This document shows positions 11,501 through 22,702 of a stretch of DNA of 64,000 nt, in pieces. Position 1 is the first letter of the stretch. Each line of letters begins with the position of its first letter. The notes beneath the pieces were generated by a model. It had not been told where the DNA came from. It did no database searches and saw only the letters and a list, made by a program, of their open reading frames with translations. Both the position numbers and the translations under genes were made by a program. The DNA is from Symsagittifera roscoffensis (Eukaryota > Xenacoelomorpha > Acoela > Convolutidae): NCBI RefSeq assembly GCF_963678635.1, contig NC_087068.1:47259785-47323784 (forward strand), read 5' to 3'.

Positions 11501-11610
11501 TATGAAAGAAGATGACAAGTGTTTAAGTCTTTTTCAATTAAAATCGATACGGGTTACGTTTCTTCAATAAGAACACGCAACTCGACACGAAAAAATATAA
11601 CATACAAGTG

Positions 11611-12715
11611 TTAAAAATAAAAAATTTCGTCGAAAGTTATTTTGTCATTTATTTTTCTGAGTACGCAAGCGGCGTTCGCAATCTGTATTGCCAGGGAGAT
11701 TCTCTGTTTTAAAAACCTGCCTGCTCTGCGTTCCGCAGTGCATTTGCTTAGGTTCTTAAAAAGCTTGCTCGAAAAAAATTCTGTGCTGGGGCCGGCCGCG
11801 CCCTGAATTTCAAAAGCTAGCGGTTGAAAAAGATATCCATCATTTAAAAGATCTTTATACTTATCAATTTTTTCGCTCTTCCGCTTCAGCGGCAGCCGTA
11901 CCAGGGTTACAAACAGACCCGGCATTAATCCTACAAGGAGCAAAGGAGTCTACTACCGTTACATCCCACAAGAGCTGCATACCAACAGCCCATGGAACGA
12001 GCGTCAAACCGTCTGGTCGCTTCTTATTGGTCCTGTAGAGGTGTCGTGGTTCTAAAACAGACGGAATGTGAGTAGAAGAAAAACTCTGCTTTATAAGGGC
12101 ATTCAGGTTTGAATGCCTAGAGAATCTCCCAGCATTTTTCAGGCAAGGAAGACCATGCCAACCATCCTCAGTAACGTCTTTTCAGCACACGCATTTGTGC
12201 CGTTCGCATATTTTTGAGCCTAATCGAAGTCCTATCGCAATTCTGAGTTGTTGATTTGACAATTTTAACCTTAAATTTTTGCACGGGATGACATTCAATC
12301 ATTGGGAGCCAAATCAATCATGGAACGCGTTGAATCTTTTTACGTCCGTACGTTCGAGTCGTAAAATCAAGTCTGCAATTTCGCTGTCAAAAATTGGCTC
12401 CGTCCCATTTTTTTGGATTTCGTTTTCCGGAGCCATTTCAATTTTTCCAAGTTCAAACCACCGTTTAAGCGTATCGTTATAGGTTCCATCCACATACTCC
12501 AAACCAAAGATTTAGCTCAAGGCATCTTTTGCTTCTACTGCTGAGGCTAAGAAAGCGGGTAAAGCTAGTAGACGAGCGGAAAAAACGCCCAAGCCACCTT
12601 TGGCTGCCGGGAGAACTGCTTGTAAAAACTGGTTATCATCCATTTTCACGTTAGTGTCCTTGCATAACGAAACTCTTAGTATTTTGTCGTTGCGTTCCAA
12701 AAAATCATTTTGCAA
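11611..12715 (-). pseudogene. Retroelement B C-terminal region
   Basis: Three fragments continue the reverse transcriptase. They are 12715-12512 (AAKGGLGVFSARLLALPAFL), 12502-12314 (acidic segment) and 11943-11611 (FQPLAFEIQGAAGPSTEFF, then RISLAIQIANAACVLRK). These resemble the conserved C-terminal domain that follows this reverse transcriptase type. Frameshifts separate them. Confidence 0.6.
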
Positions 12716-12999
12716 AAAAATAGGAGTTTAGGCATGCTAAAGCAATTTTTCAGGAGGTAAAAACCATAACGGGCGTCTAGTTTGTCAATGACATCCGAGA
12801 TTTTTTCAAGCTCCTTAATTTTTTTGTCGAGCAATTCTTTTCGCCGATTGGAGATCCTAAAATGAGGAGTTCTTCTTTTGGTTTTATTTTTATTTTAGGG
12901 CATATTTTTCGAAATAGTGATAAACTGAATTATACTGTGTACTAGTAGACGGTCCCAAAAAAAAAGTTCGCACTTCTCAGTGTTCAAGCTCAGGCCGTA

Positions 13000-14041
13000 A
13001 ATTTAGTCCGATTTAAGAATGTTTTTAAGGTCCCGGATTACTACCTTATAGTCGTCCGCTAAATTTCCATCATCTAAGTACCAGATAATAATTTTCGACT
13101 CCAACGTTTGACTAGTGTATGAATTGTTTCCGCAAAAAGGGGTGGGGCTTCAGGATCACCTTGCTGAGTTCCGTCTTCTGACATTATGACAGAGCTTCTG
13201 TAAAAAAGGTAACTAGTTTTACCATACGCGCAATGGGTTTAATTATACAAGTCGGGGCGATTTGAATAAACATGATTCAGCAATGTTTCTCTATTTAGAG
13301 AGTTAAAGGCATTCTTAAAATCGTGTTTTAAAAGCACAGTGCAGTTTGGATTGTCGTCGCGTTCCATTAGGTTTCGAAACGAGTGCGCAGCTATTTTTGC
13401 TCCTCGGTTGGTACCGCATCCTACCTGTATGTTTCCGAAAAAAATTTGTCGCTCGGAGAGGGCCTTGCTTCCAGCGCATTTAGACGCGATACGTCTCAGC
13501 GTGTTGCCTATGGCAATCGGTCTCAACCCTCCGTCTATCTTTATGAGGGCGATAAGCTTTGGACCAAAAAAGAAAAGTCCTAGGGGTTCGGGTTTTTTGC
13601 CATCTCCAATGAGATTTATCAGCTTAGTAAGCGATTTCAGAAAATTAAGTCCACCACTGCCATTCGACTTACTAACAAGATCTTTAAAATTTTGAGGAAA
13701 TATTTCATCAGGATGATGTTCGGAAAGGACATTATCGCTTTGTATAGGTCGAAATCGTTTATGAAAAAACTATCCAACTTTTCTGGATTTGGAGCTGCAA
13801 ATTTGGCTCGCTGAGGGTGCTTAGACAACAATTTTTGATAGTTATCATTTGAAAAAGGAGCAATTTTGTCATCCGAAGCAGCAAGCCTTGTTCCTCCCTT
13901 TACATTTTCTTCATCGAGCTTACTACTTTTTAGCTTTATTCTCTGCTCGAGGTCACTCAGAGGCGGGCTTGAAACTTGGGGATGGGGTTTTGCAAGTGAC
14001 ACGTCATTTGCTTGAATTTTTTTATTTATCAAAGAGTTCAT
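13000..14041 (-). pseudogene. Retroelement B reverse transcriptase core
   Basis: RNA-directed DNA polymerase palm. Seen are RPIAIGNTLRRIASKCAG, GCGTNRGAKIAAHSFRN, motif A with HDFKNAFNSLNRETLL (13526-13239), a QQGDPEAPPLF block and the catalytic WYLDDGNLADD near 13070-13110. Upstream linker sequence is at 14041-13637. The frame changes several times, for example near 13700 and 13240. The catalytic aspartates are retained although the gene is broken. Confidence 0.75.
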
Positions 14042-14319
14042 GCTTGTGGTCTGTTTGCGTCCACTTCTTTTCGGTTGCTCAAAAAAAAAACAAGAACGAC
14101 ATTTAAAAAATTAGCCATTTTGTAACATCTTCTACATTGTAGACGATGTCATTTATTTTGTCCGACAGACTTTCCGCCAAGGGAACACGCGAGTCTTTTG
14201 GTACTCTCTTGAGTACTCGGACATTTGAGATGGCTGTATTAACATAATTGTCTAGCACTAAATCATTACCTTTTGTTGCTTTATTAACAGATCTTACATC
14301 AACGCATTAGGGACACTGA

Positions 14320-14470
14320 AACCATTATGTTTTCTTAGAGTCGCTAACAGAAATATTTACGCAACTGATATGGTACCAACTAGAACAACAATCACATCTA
14401 ATCCATTTATCAGTCCTGCAATCTTTGCTTGTACACTCTTTGTTGTTTTTCCTCATCTTGACGCAGCATA
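14320..14470 (-). pseudogene. PHD-like zinc finger of retroelement B
   Basis: The minus strand encodes CTSKDCRTDKWIRCDCC, then WYHISC and WFQCP, interrupted by stops. The spacing of Cys/His with W-Y-H and W-F-x-C-P is that of PHD fingers, which are known in the N-terminal ORFs of some LINEs. Retroelement B lies directly downstream on the same strand. Confidence 0.55.
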
Positions 14471-14628
14471 AAGGTAAAAAAAAGGATTTTGACTGGACTT
14501 GAGGGGACTGAACTAACCCATGATAAGCGGTTAGTGGGAATTTTATAAATCAGTAAAAAAAAAAATAAAAGACATTTAGATTAAATTTTAAAATCGAATT
14601 ATAAAAATCAAAAACAAGGAACAATCTC

Positions 14629-15182
14629 ACCCGAGCTCAGTAGGTCCAGCGGTGCACCACCAGACTCTTCGAGCCAGTTCCAGTTTCCCACCTCCCCACA
14701 GAAAGCCACTTGACAGACCTGTCTCCAAAATCCCTCAGAGGGCGCTCCACAAACATGCACAAACATCAAACATAACAAATCTATTTAATAAGTTTATCAC
14801 AAAATTTAGGCTAAATTCAATTAGGTTGCCAATGAATTTAGTTGTCTTGGATGCTTTGCCTCCCTACTCTACAGTTTGACAAAAACAAAGTTCATGGAAA
14901 AATTTCGGATATAAATTCAGAATCTAAAATTCTTATGTATAATTTCAAAGGTGTACAAAATTAAGAAAAAAAGTTATATAAATTGTTTCGCTGTTGGATT
15001 AGCCTAATTGTTGTGATAAATTTATTAAATATGTGTAATGATAGTGCTTGTTTGTCGAGCGCCCTTTGAGGGATTTTAGAGACAGGTCTGCCAAGTATGT
15101 CTCTGGTCTGGAGGAAGGAGTTTCTGGCTTGGGGAGTGTGGTGGTGCGCCGCTGAACCTTCTGAGCTCGGGCGAGATTGTTA
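14629..15182. repeat. Inverted pair of a repeat of about 185 bp
   Basis: 14629-14815 recurs in reverse complement at 15000-15182, with shared blocks GAGCGCCCT, GAGACAGGTCTG and CTGAGCTCGGG. The spacer is AT-rich. Either this is a foldback element or the same element inserted twice in opposite directions. Confidence 0.7.
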
Positions 15183-15388
15183 CATATCAGCGAGTTTTAT
15201 ATATGTATTGTTTTTCTTCAAATTAATTGTGTAATATATATTTCTGTCATTTAAAATAATCCAACCCTGTTATTATGGTTAGTTTACATATCAGCGAGGT
15301 TTAAATATGTATTGTTTTTCTTCAAATTAATTGTGTAAAATTTATTTCTGTCATCTAAAAAAATCCCACCCTGTTATTATGGATAGTT
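15180..15388. repeat. Direct tandem duplication, 104-bp unit
   Basis: TTACATATCAGCGAG begins two adjacent, nearly identical units (about 15180-15283 and 15284-15388), each ending in CCCTGTTATTATGG. It directly follows the inverted pair, so it may be a duplicated tail of that repeat. Confidence 0.75.
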
Positions 15389-16110
15389 AGTTTGATGGGA
15401 GTCCCCTTGTTACCATTTTTAGGCCATCAGCCAAACGACGGTGCTAGGGGTTTTCGCAGACAGTTATAAATTGTAATAGCTACTTTCAAACGCGGCATTG
15501 GCGTTTAGCGACCGCTTGCTCCGCTGCGCTTCAATTCAACACGAGTGTTTTTGTGCGCGTAAATCTTTGTTTTGCCGCTAATTAAAACTTTGTGTTTTTG
15601 AAGTTGATAGTTTTGATGACAAATCGTGAGATAATTGACTTAATTGGGTAATTGGGGAAGCTGGTTCCCAGACTGAGCGTTTTTTTGAGTCTGCCAGTCA
15701 GTCATCTATCACTTAATTACGTTTGTCGGCTGAACGACTCATTTTTCACTTTTTATGCTAAAGTATTTGTCTGCTAAACGATCGGTCCCCCCAAATGACG
15801 ATCAATCAGCTTTTGTTTGCATGCAAAAAAGACCTCATAGCTGGGTCTCAGATCCCCAGACAACATGATTATTACTGAAAACACGGCTATGAACCACATT
15901 TAGAGATATTTTTAGTGACAGTTACATATTAGATCCATAAGAGATGGATTGACTCTTTTCGCGCCCCTAAATACTCATGCTCTAAAAATCTGAATTGATA
16001 TTAAATTAAAATAAAAGCGTTCGGGACATTACAGCAGCTTAAGGGTAGCCAACGTTTTCTAAAAGAGTCTCTGGGCAGCAGGCCTCCAATTCCAACCTCT
16101 CCCAGATATA

Positions 16111-16206
16111 ATGTCGTTATCTCTTATCTTCTACTGCTCGATAGGGTTCGGAGTTGCCCCGAATGTCCCACTCGACCTTCTCTCTACGCTGTATTCTACA
16201 AGTAAG
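16111..16206 (+). CDS. Possible orphan exon (hydrophobic)
   Basis: A 96-nt segment of higher GC than its surroundings reads ATG to AAG|GTAAGC, an excellent donor, and is open upstream to 16063. It encodes a hydrophobic stretch with GFGVAPNVPLDLL. This is faintly like the GFGVGGNVPVD signature of SV2-like major facilitator transporters, but too short to assign. It may be an exon, a pseudo-exon or chance. Confidence 0.25.
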
Positions 16207-17282
16207 GTAAGCACCTTTTAAGCTTTGGAGTAATTGCAACAAGATTTGCAAAAATTAAGTGCACGTTTTCCATGTTTAAGAATTTGTTTTATCCGATAAA
16301 ATAATGAAAACACTTTTGTCCTGATTTTTTGAAGAAATTTTTAAAATGTTGTAAGAATTGCGATATCTAGAAAAAAAGAATGGTCTCGAGAGTCTTTATT
16401 TCCACAAAAATGCTGATTTTTTGGGGGTAGCCCAGACGCATTTAACAATGGGTTCAACATTTTTTTTTCTGAAAGTCATAAAATTTTTTAATCAATGCAA
16501 AGTTTTGAATTAAAAAGGAGTTTTTAATCTTTTGGTAAAACCACGGTATTTCATAACAAGTTTTTTCTATTTCAATAGGCAAAGAGTCTAACTTTTTCCT
16601 TTTCATATTTAACTTCCATACTTCATACCGTGTCAATGATTCTTCAATTTTTCGTTTGCCGAAAAAATCCGCAAGTTATCTCGCACAAGATCTCCTTATT
16701 CGTTTTTGAGAACTTTGAAAACCAAACACTTCGTTTAAAAGAGACTCACAGTTCATTTTTATGTACGTTTTAGGACGAATTTCAGGAAACCGCTGATATA
16801 CACTCAGAAAAAGTCAGTATTTTTTTTCTCGAACTTAGTTTCACATTGATTTTGCAGTTTTCAATTGGATTTTAAACTGGAAAACTACAGCAACCGTAAA
16901 CAAAAATGCCATCCTGAAAAGTAGGAACTACAACACGGACAACACTTCAAAATGAAACCATATTGTTTTTCAAGTCTCATTAAACAAAATGCTTGTAAAC
17001 GATAAATGAAAGTTTGCAACCTAATAAAAAGCTCAAATAAATTCCTACGGGTTCAATCTTCTTTGGCAGGAATTCAAATGAAAATCAAAACTGCAAGACC
17101 TTGATTTAACGTGCGTTCGACTGTTTTGAATATCTGACATATTTGCTATCAGCCATCAATTTAAAATATGTAGGTTGAACCTAACTTGTTCAACAAATCA
17201 TCATTATGCATCGTGAGCAGAAAAAATGAGTTCAGCGATTTACAACTAAAAAAAAGATCACTAAAAAAGTTTAAAATAGTAA

Positions 17283-18148
17283 AGGTGCCTAAATTGATCC
17301 CTGTGGAACTGCGCATTGAAATTTTTTCCAATCACAGCTAACCGTATTAAAATCACCATGCTGTTTGCGGCTGTGAAGTTTAATTTTGAACCAGTTTAGT
17401 AAATTAGTGACGAGGCAAATTTTTCCTATTATGCTTTTTAGTATTTAGTGGTCAATATTATCTAACGCTTTTTTGGAATCCAAGAAAAAGCTTTGAATTT
17501 CATCAAATAATGATGACCTCATTTTTGGTTTGTTTCATTGGTTAGTTTATTCATTTTACTCCAAGCAATTGAAAAAGATATAGGTCAGTAAACATTCTCA
17601 CATTTTCATGGAGAAGAAGAGCTTTTGCTTTGCAAAAGTTTTTGAGATTTTTTTTTCGAGAATGAAAGGTTGATTTCGAACGCTAAACACGAAGTCACAA
17701 TTGCAGACAAATTTTAAATTAATTTATTACTAATGTAGTCGTCACCTGACTAATCGTTTTTATCTAATTTGTTTTTTGTTCTTCAAATTTTCACTGTGTT
17801 TGTTTCGTTATTTTTCATCAGAAAAGAAACATTCACATCATTCGTTGTCTCAATTGATGTCTTTTTTGTGTGTTCTGCCCGTGGTTGTAAAAAGTATAAA
17901 GTTTTTTCTGCAATATCAGCATCTGGTAGATTACCTGGGCAAAAACTAAAATACGATTGCAATATGGGGATTAGATTAGATTTAGAGCTTTTACCACTAA
18001 TATCATCACGTAGTTTATAAGTTTGTACTGAGTCTCCGTTACAATTTTCGAATTTAATCCAATAAATATTTTTTTTATAATGTTTCACTTCTTTTTTGAA
18101 TTGCATCCGTAATTTTTTCAGTTTGTGACATTTTTGACTGTGCATCAT
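17283..18148 (-). pseudogene. Decayed non-LTR retrotransposon C fragments
   Basis: On the minus strand, 18148-17783 encodes a lysine-rich linker (KKEVKHYKKNIYWIKF) like the endonuclease-to-reverse-transcriptase linker of LINEs. The stretch 17503-17283 retains FFLDSKKALDNIDH, LVTNLLNWFKIKLHSRKQ and CAVPQGSI, recognisable reverse transcriptase motifs with stops between. Motif A has Lys where Phe or Ala is usual. Confidence 0.6.
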
Positions 18149-18916
18149 TTTGTATCATCTGCAGAAATAGTGGGCTCTACTGATTCACAACTCAAAAGAT
18201 GATCATATACAAAAAATAAAATTGAAACAAAGGCCCTTAAAATTGACCTAGTTTTTGATGACATTTTGCTAGTTTAAAGTTGATTTTATACAACGACAAA
18301 AAATTTTGAAAAGCTTTTTTGATATTTTGTCAAGTACACCTTCTTCAAAGGGCATTACAACCTGCTTCAGCATACAGCAAATACCTCTTGTTTATATGAC
18401 ACTGCCACCCGAAATGCTTTCATTTTTCGGAAGATTTCCTCTGACTTCTCATTGATTGTCTTTCCCTGGTTATTGGTTTTACCTTCCTCTCTTAGCCCAA
18501 AATTTTCGATGTTTTCACTCTTGTTATATGTTTTCAGCTTCCCTGTCTCACACTTCATTATCAGATCTTTTTTTCATCCGCTAATTTCATGTTTTTGCGC
18601 CGCTTTATCAAAAACTTCGACTTTCAGCCCATTCGCTGCATTTCTGACAGCTTCTGAAATTGCTGACTGCAGTTATAATAAATATTGCTCTCTTTAAAAG
18701 GAACTGCATTGCTGATTGCTCTTTCTAACGCGGAGCTTATCAACTTTGTTGTTTTGTGTCGCTTTCGTGTTCGCTAAGTTGGCTCGGAACTGTACGAGGG
18801 CTTTAGTTTTTGCTCCTCACTGCAGGAATCTGATCGAGATATCCCACGTCGGGAACTTTCACTTCAGTGCGTTTGATGTCTTCTACCTGAGTTTCAGTGT
18901 TTTGAGTGGTAACTAT

Positions 18917-18953
18917 TCATACATACATACATACACAAATACATACATACGAA
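18917..18953. repeat. ACAT/ATAC microsatellite
   Basis: Tetranucleotide ACAT repeated about eight times, with one CACAAAT interruption. Confidence 0.9.
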
Positions 18954-19099
18954 CACTCCTCGGCCAAAAACAGTTGATTTGTGTTTATCGGTCAAATTAT
19001 TTCCTTCGTTTTTTCGGTTGAAAAAGTTGTTCAGTCAAATGTTTTAAACGTTTTTCTCCAAACGTTTTTAAACGTCTTTTTAAACATTTTTCTCCAGCT

Positions 19100-19822
19100 G
19101 TTTACTTTCCTTCGGTCGCGGTTAATTTTCCTTCGGTCGCGCCTGTCGCGGTTAACTTTCCTTCGGTCGCGCCGGTCGCGGTTAACTTTCTTTCGGTCGT
19201 GCCGTTCGCGGTTAATTTTCCTTCGGTTGTGCCGTTCGCGGTTAATTTTCCTTCGGTTGTGCCGTTCGCGGTTAATTTTCCTTCGGCCGTGCCAATTGCG
19301 GTTAATTTTCCTTCGGCCGTGCCAATTGCGGTTAATTTTCCTTCGGTCGCGCCTGTCGCGGTTAACTTTCCTTCGGTCGTGCCGTTCGCGGTTTATTTTC
19401 CTTCGGTCGCGCCATTCGCGTTCAACTTTCCTTCGGTTGTGCCGTTCGCGGTTTATTTTCCTTCGGTCGTGCCAATCGCGGTTAATTTTCCTTCGGTCGC
19501 GCCTGTCGCGGTTAACTTTCCTTCGGTCGTGCCGTTCGCGGTTTATTTTCCTTCGGTCGCGCCATTCGCGTTCAACTTTCCTTCGGTTGTGCCGTTCGCG
19601 GTTTATTTTCCTTCGGTCGTGCCAATCGCGGTTAATTTTCCTTCGATCGCGCCATTCGCGGTTAACTTTCCTTCGGTCACGCCAATCGCGGTTAACTTTC
19701 CTTCGGTCGCGCCATTCGCGGCTAATTTTCCTTCGGTCGCGCCGGTCGCGGTTATCTTTCCTTCAGTCGTGCCGTTCGCGGTTAATTTTCCTTTGGTCGC
19801 AAAGTTCGCGGTTAATTTTTAA
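19100..19822. repeat. 30-bp minisatellite array (about 24 copies)
   Basis: The unit is close to TTTTCCTTCGGTCGTGCCG followed by TTCGCGGTTAA, repeated without indels. A five-unit (150-bp) higher-order block at 19381-19530 is repeated almost exactly from 19531. Because 30 is a multiple of three, two plus-strand frames stay open through the array (18981-19886 and 19199-19822) and read as ten-residue repeats such as FPSVVPFAVN. I treat these as a by-product of the satellite rather than genes. Confidence 0.9.
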
Positions 19823-20139
19823 CCGGTCACGGTTATTTTGGTCGCGACCATTGGGAAGTACCAAAATTTTGGTCGCGACCATCTGATCTTAAAACCATAA
19901 CCTCGACGCATGCTGTATTTGTTGGCTTATCATACCACAACTTACTCTCCTGCGAATGGCGTTTGGTCCCGGCAAATGGTCCAAAATGGCGTTTTTGGGC
20001 GATTTTTGGCAAATTACTACACATTGGCATCTTCAAAATTACTACATTTTGGCCGCCCCTGGATGAACGTGTTCGTTCAAGTTTTGCAGAAAGTTGTAAA
20101 AAGTAGAGTCATTATTTACAAAATTTAATCAATTTTTAT

Positions 20140-20350
20140 GGATTTTATGTACAAAAAATAATCCATTAAATTTTAAAAAAAAAGGATTATAATTGATTAT
20201 AATGCATTTCAATGGATTTTTCTTTTTCGAAACTTATCGATTAAAATAGATTGAAAATCCATTAAGATGTCTAAATTTGGCATGATAATCAGTCACATAG
20301 ACAACATATTAATCAAAAAAATCAATTATACTCGATTTTTATCCATGAAA
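20140..20350. repeat. Copy of dispersed AT-rich repeat family
   Basis: Contains ATTATAATTGATTATAATG and a downstream TATCCATGAAAATTCGGTGCGGGTA-like end, whose core TCCATGAAA plus GCGGGTA also occurs near 55265 and 57395. Other partial copies are at about 44890-45000, 45470-45570, 47030-47140, 47760-47950, 54475-54680, 55130-55275 and 56985-57415. Confidence 0.5.
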
Positions 20351-20834
20351 ATTCGGTGCGGGTAAATAGAGGAGCCCGAACCAAAAAAGGCAATTTTGTG
20401 GTCAATGTTTTTCAAAACAGGCCCAAAACGGCTTTTTGGACCTGTTTGTTCAGACATTTCCTGCAGCGCAAAATGTTTTGTCAAAGTTGGATCTTTTTAG
20501 TGTTGCGCTCAGAAAATCAATTTGGTCGACCTAAAAAAATTTATAAAAAGCCGACCCCTCTGATGAAAATATTAGATCAGCTCCGTTCTGATACACCATA
20601 ACGCAAACGTGTTTTTTGTGAAACCAATCATCGATAAATGTGAGATGTCTGGATGGAGTTGATGTTTCATTAGTGAAATGTAATTGAAGATGTAATTTAT
20701 TAATTTCTATAGCAAAAGTTTCCCATTATCTCAAACAATTCAACTGCTACAAAGGTAAATTGGGCATCTCTGACAGACTTACGAAAAACCTCCGCTTTCT
20801 GACTTCCGCTTTCTGACTTCCGCTTCTATTGCAG

Positions 20835-20897
20835 CTCTTGCTTTACGAAGGACAGAGATGCACTGATTCCATCAAGCTAGATATGGACAGAATTGAG
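20835..20897 (+). CDS. Possible orphan exon
   Basis: A pyrimidine tract and TTGCAG precede 21 open codons (LLLYEGQRCTDSIKLDMDRI, then E) and a GAG|GTTTGA donor. The phase is 0 at both ends, which is compatible with the candidate exon at 16111-16206. The family is not recognised. Confidence 0.25.
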
Positions 20898-21214
20898 GTT
20901 TGAGGTTAACCTTTTCTCCATTGTTTCCGGATTCTTACATTGGAGCGTTGTCCATCATTATTAGTCCATTCATATTATGGTCAAATTACCCAAAATATTT
21001 AGAAGGACTATTCACCCGAAACTTCATCTGAAACCAATAAATAGTCTACTCGCCGCCAAATAGAAAGAGAAACCATCAAATTGTTCATACGAAAAATTGG
21101 CATAACAACTAGTTCCAAAACTGATGCGAGGGTTAGAAGTAAGCCTACCAGAGATTTTACTAAAACATAAAAACTGTCTGAAATTAAAAAATTCTCGGTA
21201 TCCATTGATACCAG

Positions 21215-21498
21215 TGTGGTGTGGTGCTGTCTAACTGTATTGTTATGACGTCATTATAGTATTACTTTCAATGCTAGTTGTTAATCGTGTTAATCTTGTC
21301 TATTGGCTCTCAAGGTCGCTATCGACCTGTCAATCCAATTTCTATTTTTAATCAAGTTCGCTCATTCACTCTGTTTCAATTTATGAAAAATTTAAGTTGA
21401 ACTCCATATTTTGTCATGACATTATTTACAAACTTATCTATTATATAAACAAGATGAATTGAGTCTTGTATTAATCTTTAAGTCCTCAAGAAACCACA
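21215..21498 (+). repeat. 5' LTR
   Basis: A 284-bp LTR that begins TGTGG and ends ACCACA. It shares TCATTATAGTATTACTTTCA and the terminal AAGATGAATTGAGTCTTGTA block with the 3' LTR. It carries roughly 120 extra bases (from about 21305) missing from the 3' copy, including a TATATAA at about 21443. Confidence 0.88.
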
Positions 21499-22702
21499 TG
21501 GCGCAGCCAGCAGTTCCGTTCTCCGATGATCGGACTGACCTGTTAGGTGTTCCCGTATTCTGGCGCAAACCAACAGCGGATCCACCCAGCAGCTGGGACT
21601 CTTGGATAGGCCAATTCAACTTTGCAATCACCTGAGAGAAAGGTATGATCCATGTGAGTTATTGAAACCACCGGGTGTGGTACACGATGATCCTGTTGCA
21701 AAACCAGAAGCTGTGGGGGTGGATGAAGATGCTGCAGCAAGTACGAATCGTATTGCACGAAATGAGGCAGCTGTACACAGAGTGGCAGAAACGAACGAAG
21801 AACGCCGGGCGAAAGTTCCCAGAGTAGCACCAGGTGTGTACTATTATGAAGTTGAGCAACGAATTAAATCTCGTTTATTCTTTTCGCTTGGCTCAGAAGG
21901 GAGGAAAAGGTTTCTCCAAAGTTATCCGCATGCGAATCTCAGTGCAATATCATTTCAAGAATTTCACGATTTCTGTGTACTTCTTTTCAAAAAGGAGAAA
22001 AATTACATTATCGAACGATTACAAATGTATAACGCCGTACATACAGATCGAGAAAGTTTGAAAGCTTTTTATTTGCGACTGACGGGACAAACCGCCCTGT
22101 GTGGGTGGTCGATTGATCAGGAAAAAGAAGTTGTAAGAGATATCTTTATTGCCAAGATGAGGTACAAGGACATTCAAAGAGAATTGTATGTTCGCCCAGG
22201 CACTACTCCGGAAGAGACGCTGAAATCAGTGTTGCTGCAGGAAAAAGGGGCACAAACCGCCACTGATCTGCAAAAGCAATTTGGGAGTTCGGCTTCGATG
22301 GGCAGTTTCTACCAGTCAGGATCCAGTTCGGGTCAGAACACTCGCATAAAACAGGAACCTACATTTTCTGTGCAAGGGAAGAAATTGTCAGATAAAATCA
22401 ATCGGGCTCAGAATAATAACTCGGAGGGGGCCAACGAGAGAGCGAAACTTTGTTATTTTTGTGGTAACAGGTTTTCAGCAAATCATAAACAAAGTTGTCC
22501 AGCTAGAAATGTGACTTGTCGGAATTGTAGTAAGAAGGGACATTTCGCCAAATGCTGTAATTCAAAGAACGTAGCGAATGTAGAGGTTGAGTCAGATGAG
22601 ACCGTGGAAGAAAATTGTAATTTCATCACGTCCGATAGTGAGTCAGAGTTTGCAGTTTTGTCGGTGTCGTCAGAAGAACCGAGTCGTCCCATTGCGTCAT
22701 GA
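21498..22702 (+). pseudogene. gag: Gag polyprotein of the Ty3 element
   Basis: Structural nucleocapsid precursor. The likely ATG (21498) uses the last base of the LTR and begins MAQPAVPFSDDRTDL with the typical FWRKPTADPPSSWDSW. A one-base shift near 21630 moves to the frame that continues to 22702. Near its end are two CCHC zinc knuckles, CYFCGNRFSANHKQSC (longer spacing) and CRNCSKKGHFAKC, which bind RNA. The body is helical and charged. Apart from the early frameshift it is open, the best-preserved part of the element. Confidence 0.85.
21499..21513 (+). promoter_or_regulatory. Putative primer binding site
   Basis: TGGCGCAGCCAGCAG directly follows the LTR end, beginning TGG as expected for pairing with a tRNA CCA end. 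It overlaps the first gag codons. The matching tRNA was not identified. Confidence 0.45.

Larger units (their letters stand above)
9685..11530 (+). mobile_element. Decayed non-LTR retrotransposon A (ORF1 and endonuclease part)
   Basis: A plus-strand LINE-type element with an RNA-binding-like ORF1 and an apurinic endonuclease-like domain. It is truncated before the reverse transcriptase, at about 11530. Several stops and one frameshift mark it as dead. A block at 9685-9714 just upstream of ORF1 (TAATTGTTGTGATAAACTTA) recurs at 15001 and, inverted, near 14790. It is therefore probably part of the element's or a related element's untranslated region. Confidence 0.75.
11611..14480 (-). mobile_element. 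Decayed non-LTR-type retroelement B (PHD finger plus reverse transcriptase)
   Basis: A minus-strand element read from about 14480 down to 11611 in several broken frames. In order it carries a PHD-like finger, a linker, a reverse transcriptase with an intact YLDD motif, a thumb/connection region and a conserved C-terminal domain. The frame breaks make it non-functional. The clade was not determined. Confidence 0.7.

Noticed and set aside
18981-19886. 301-codon and 207-codon ORFs across the 30-bp repeats
   Set aside because: They are open only because the unit is a multiple of three without stops in those frames. No flanking coding sequence or homology is seen.
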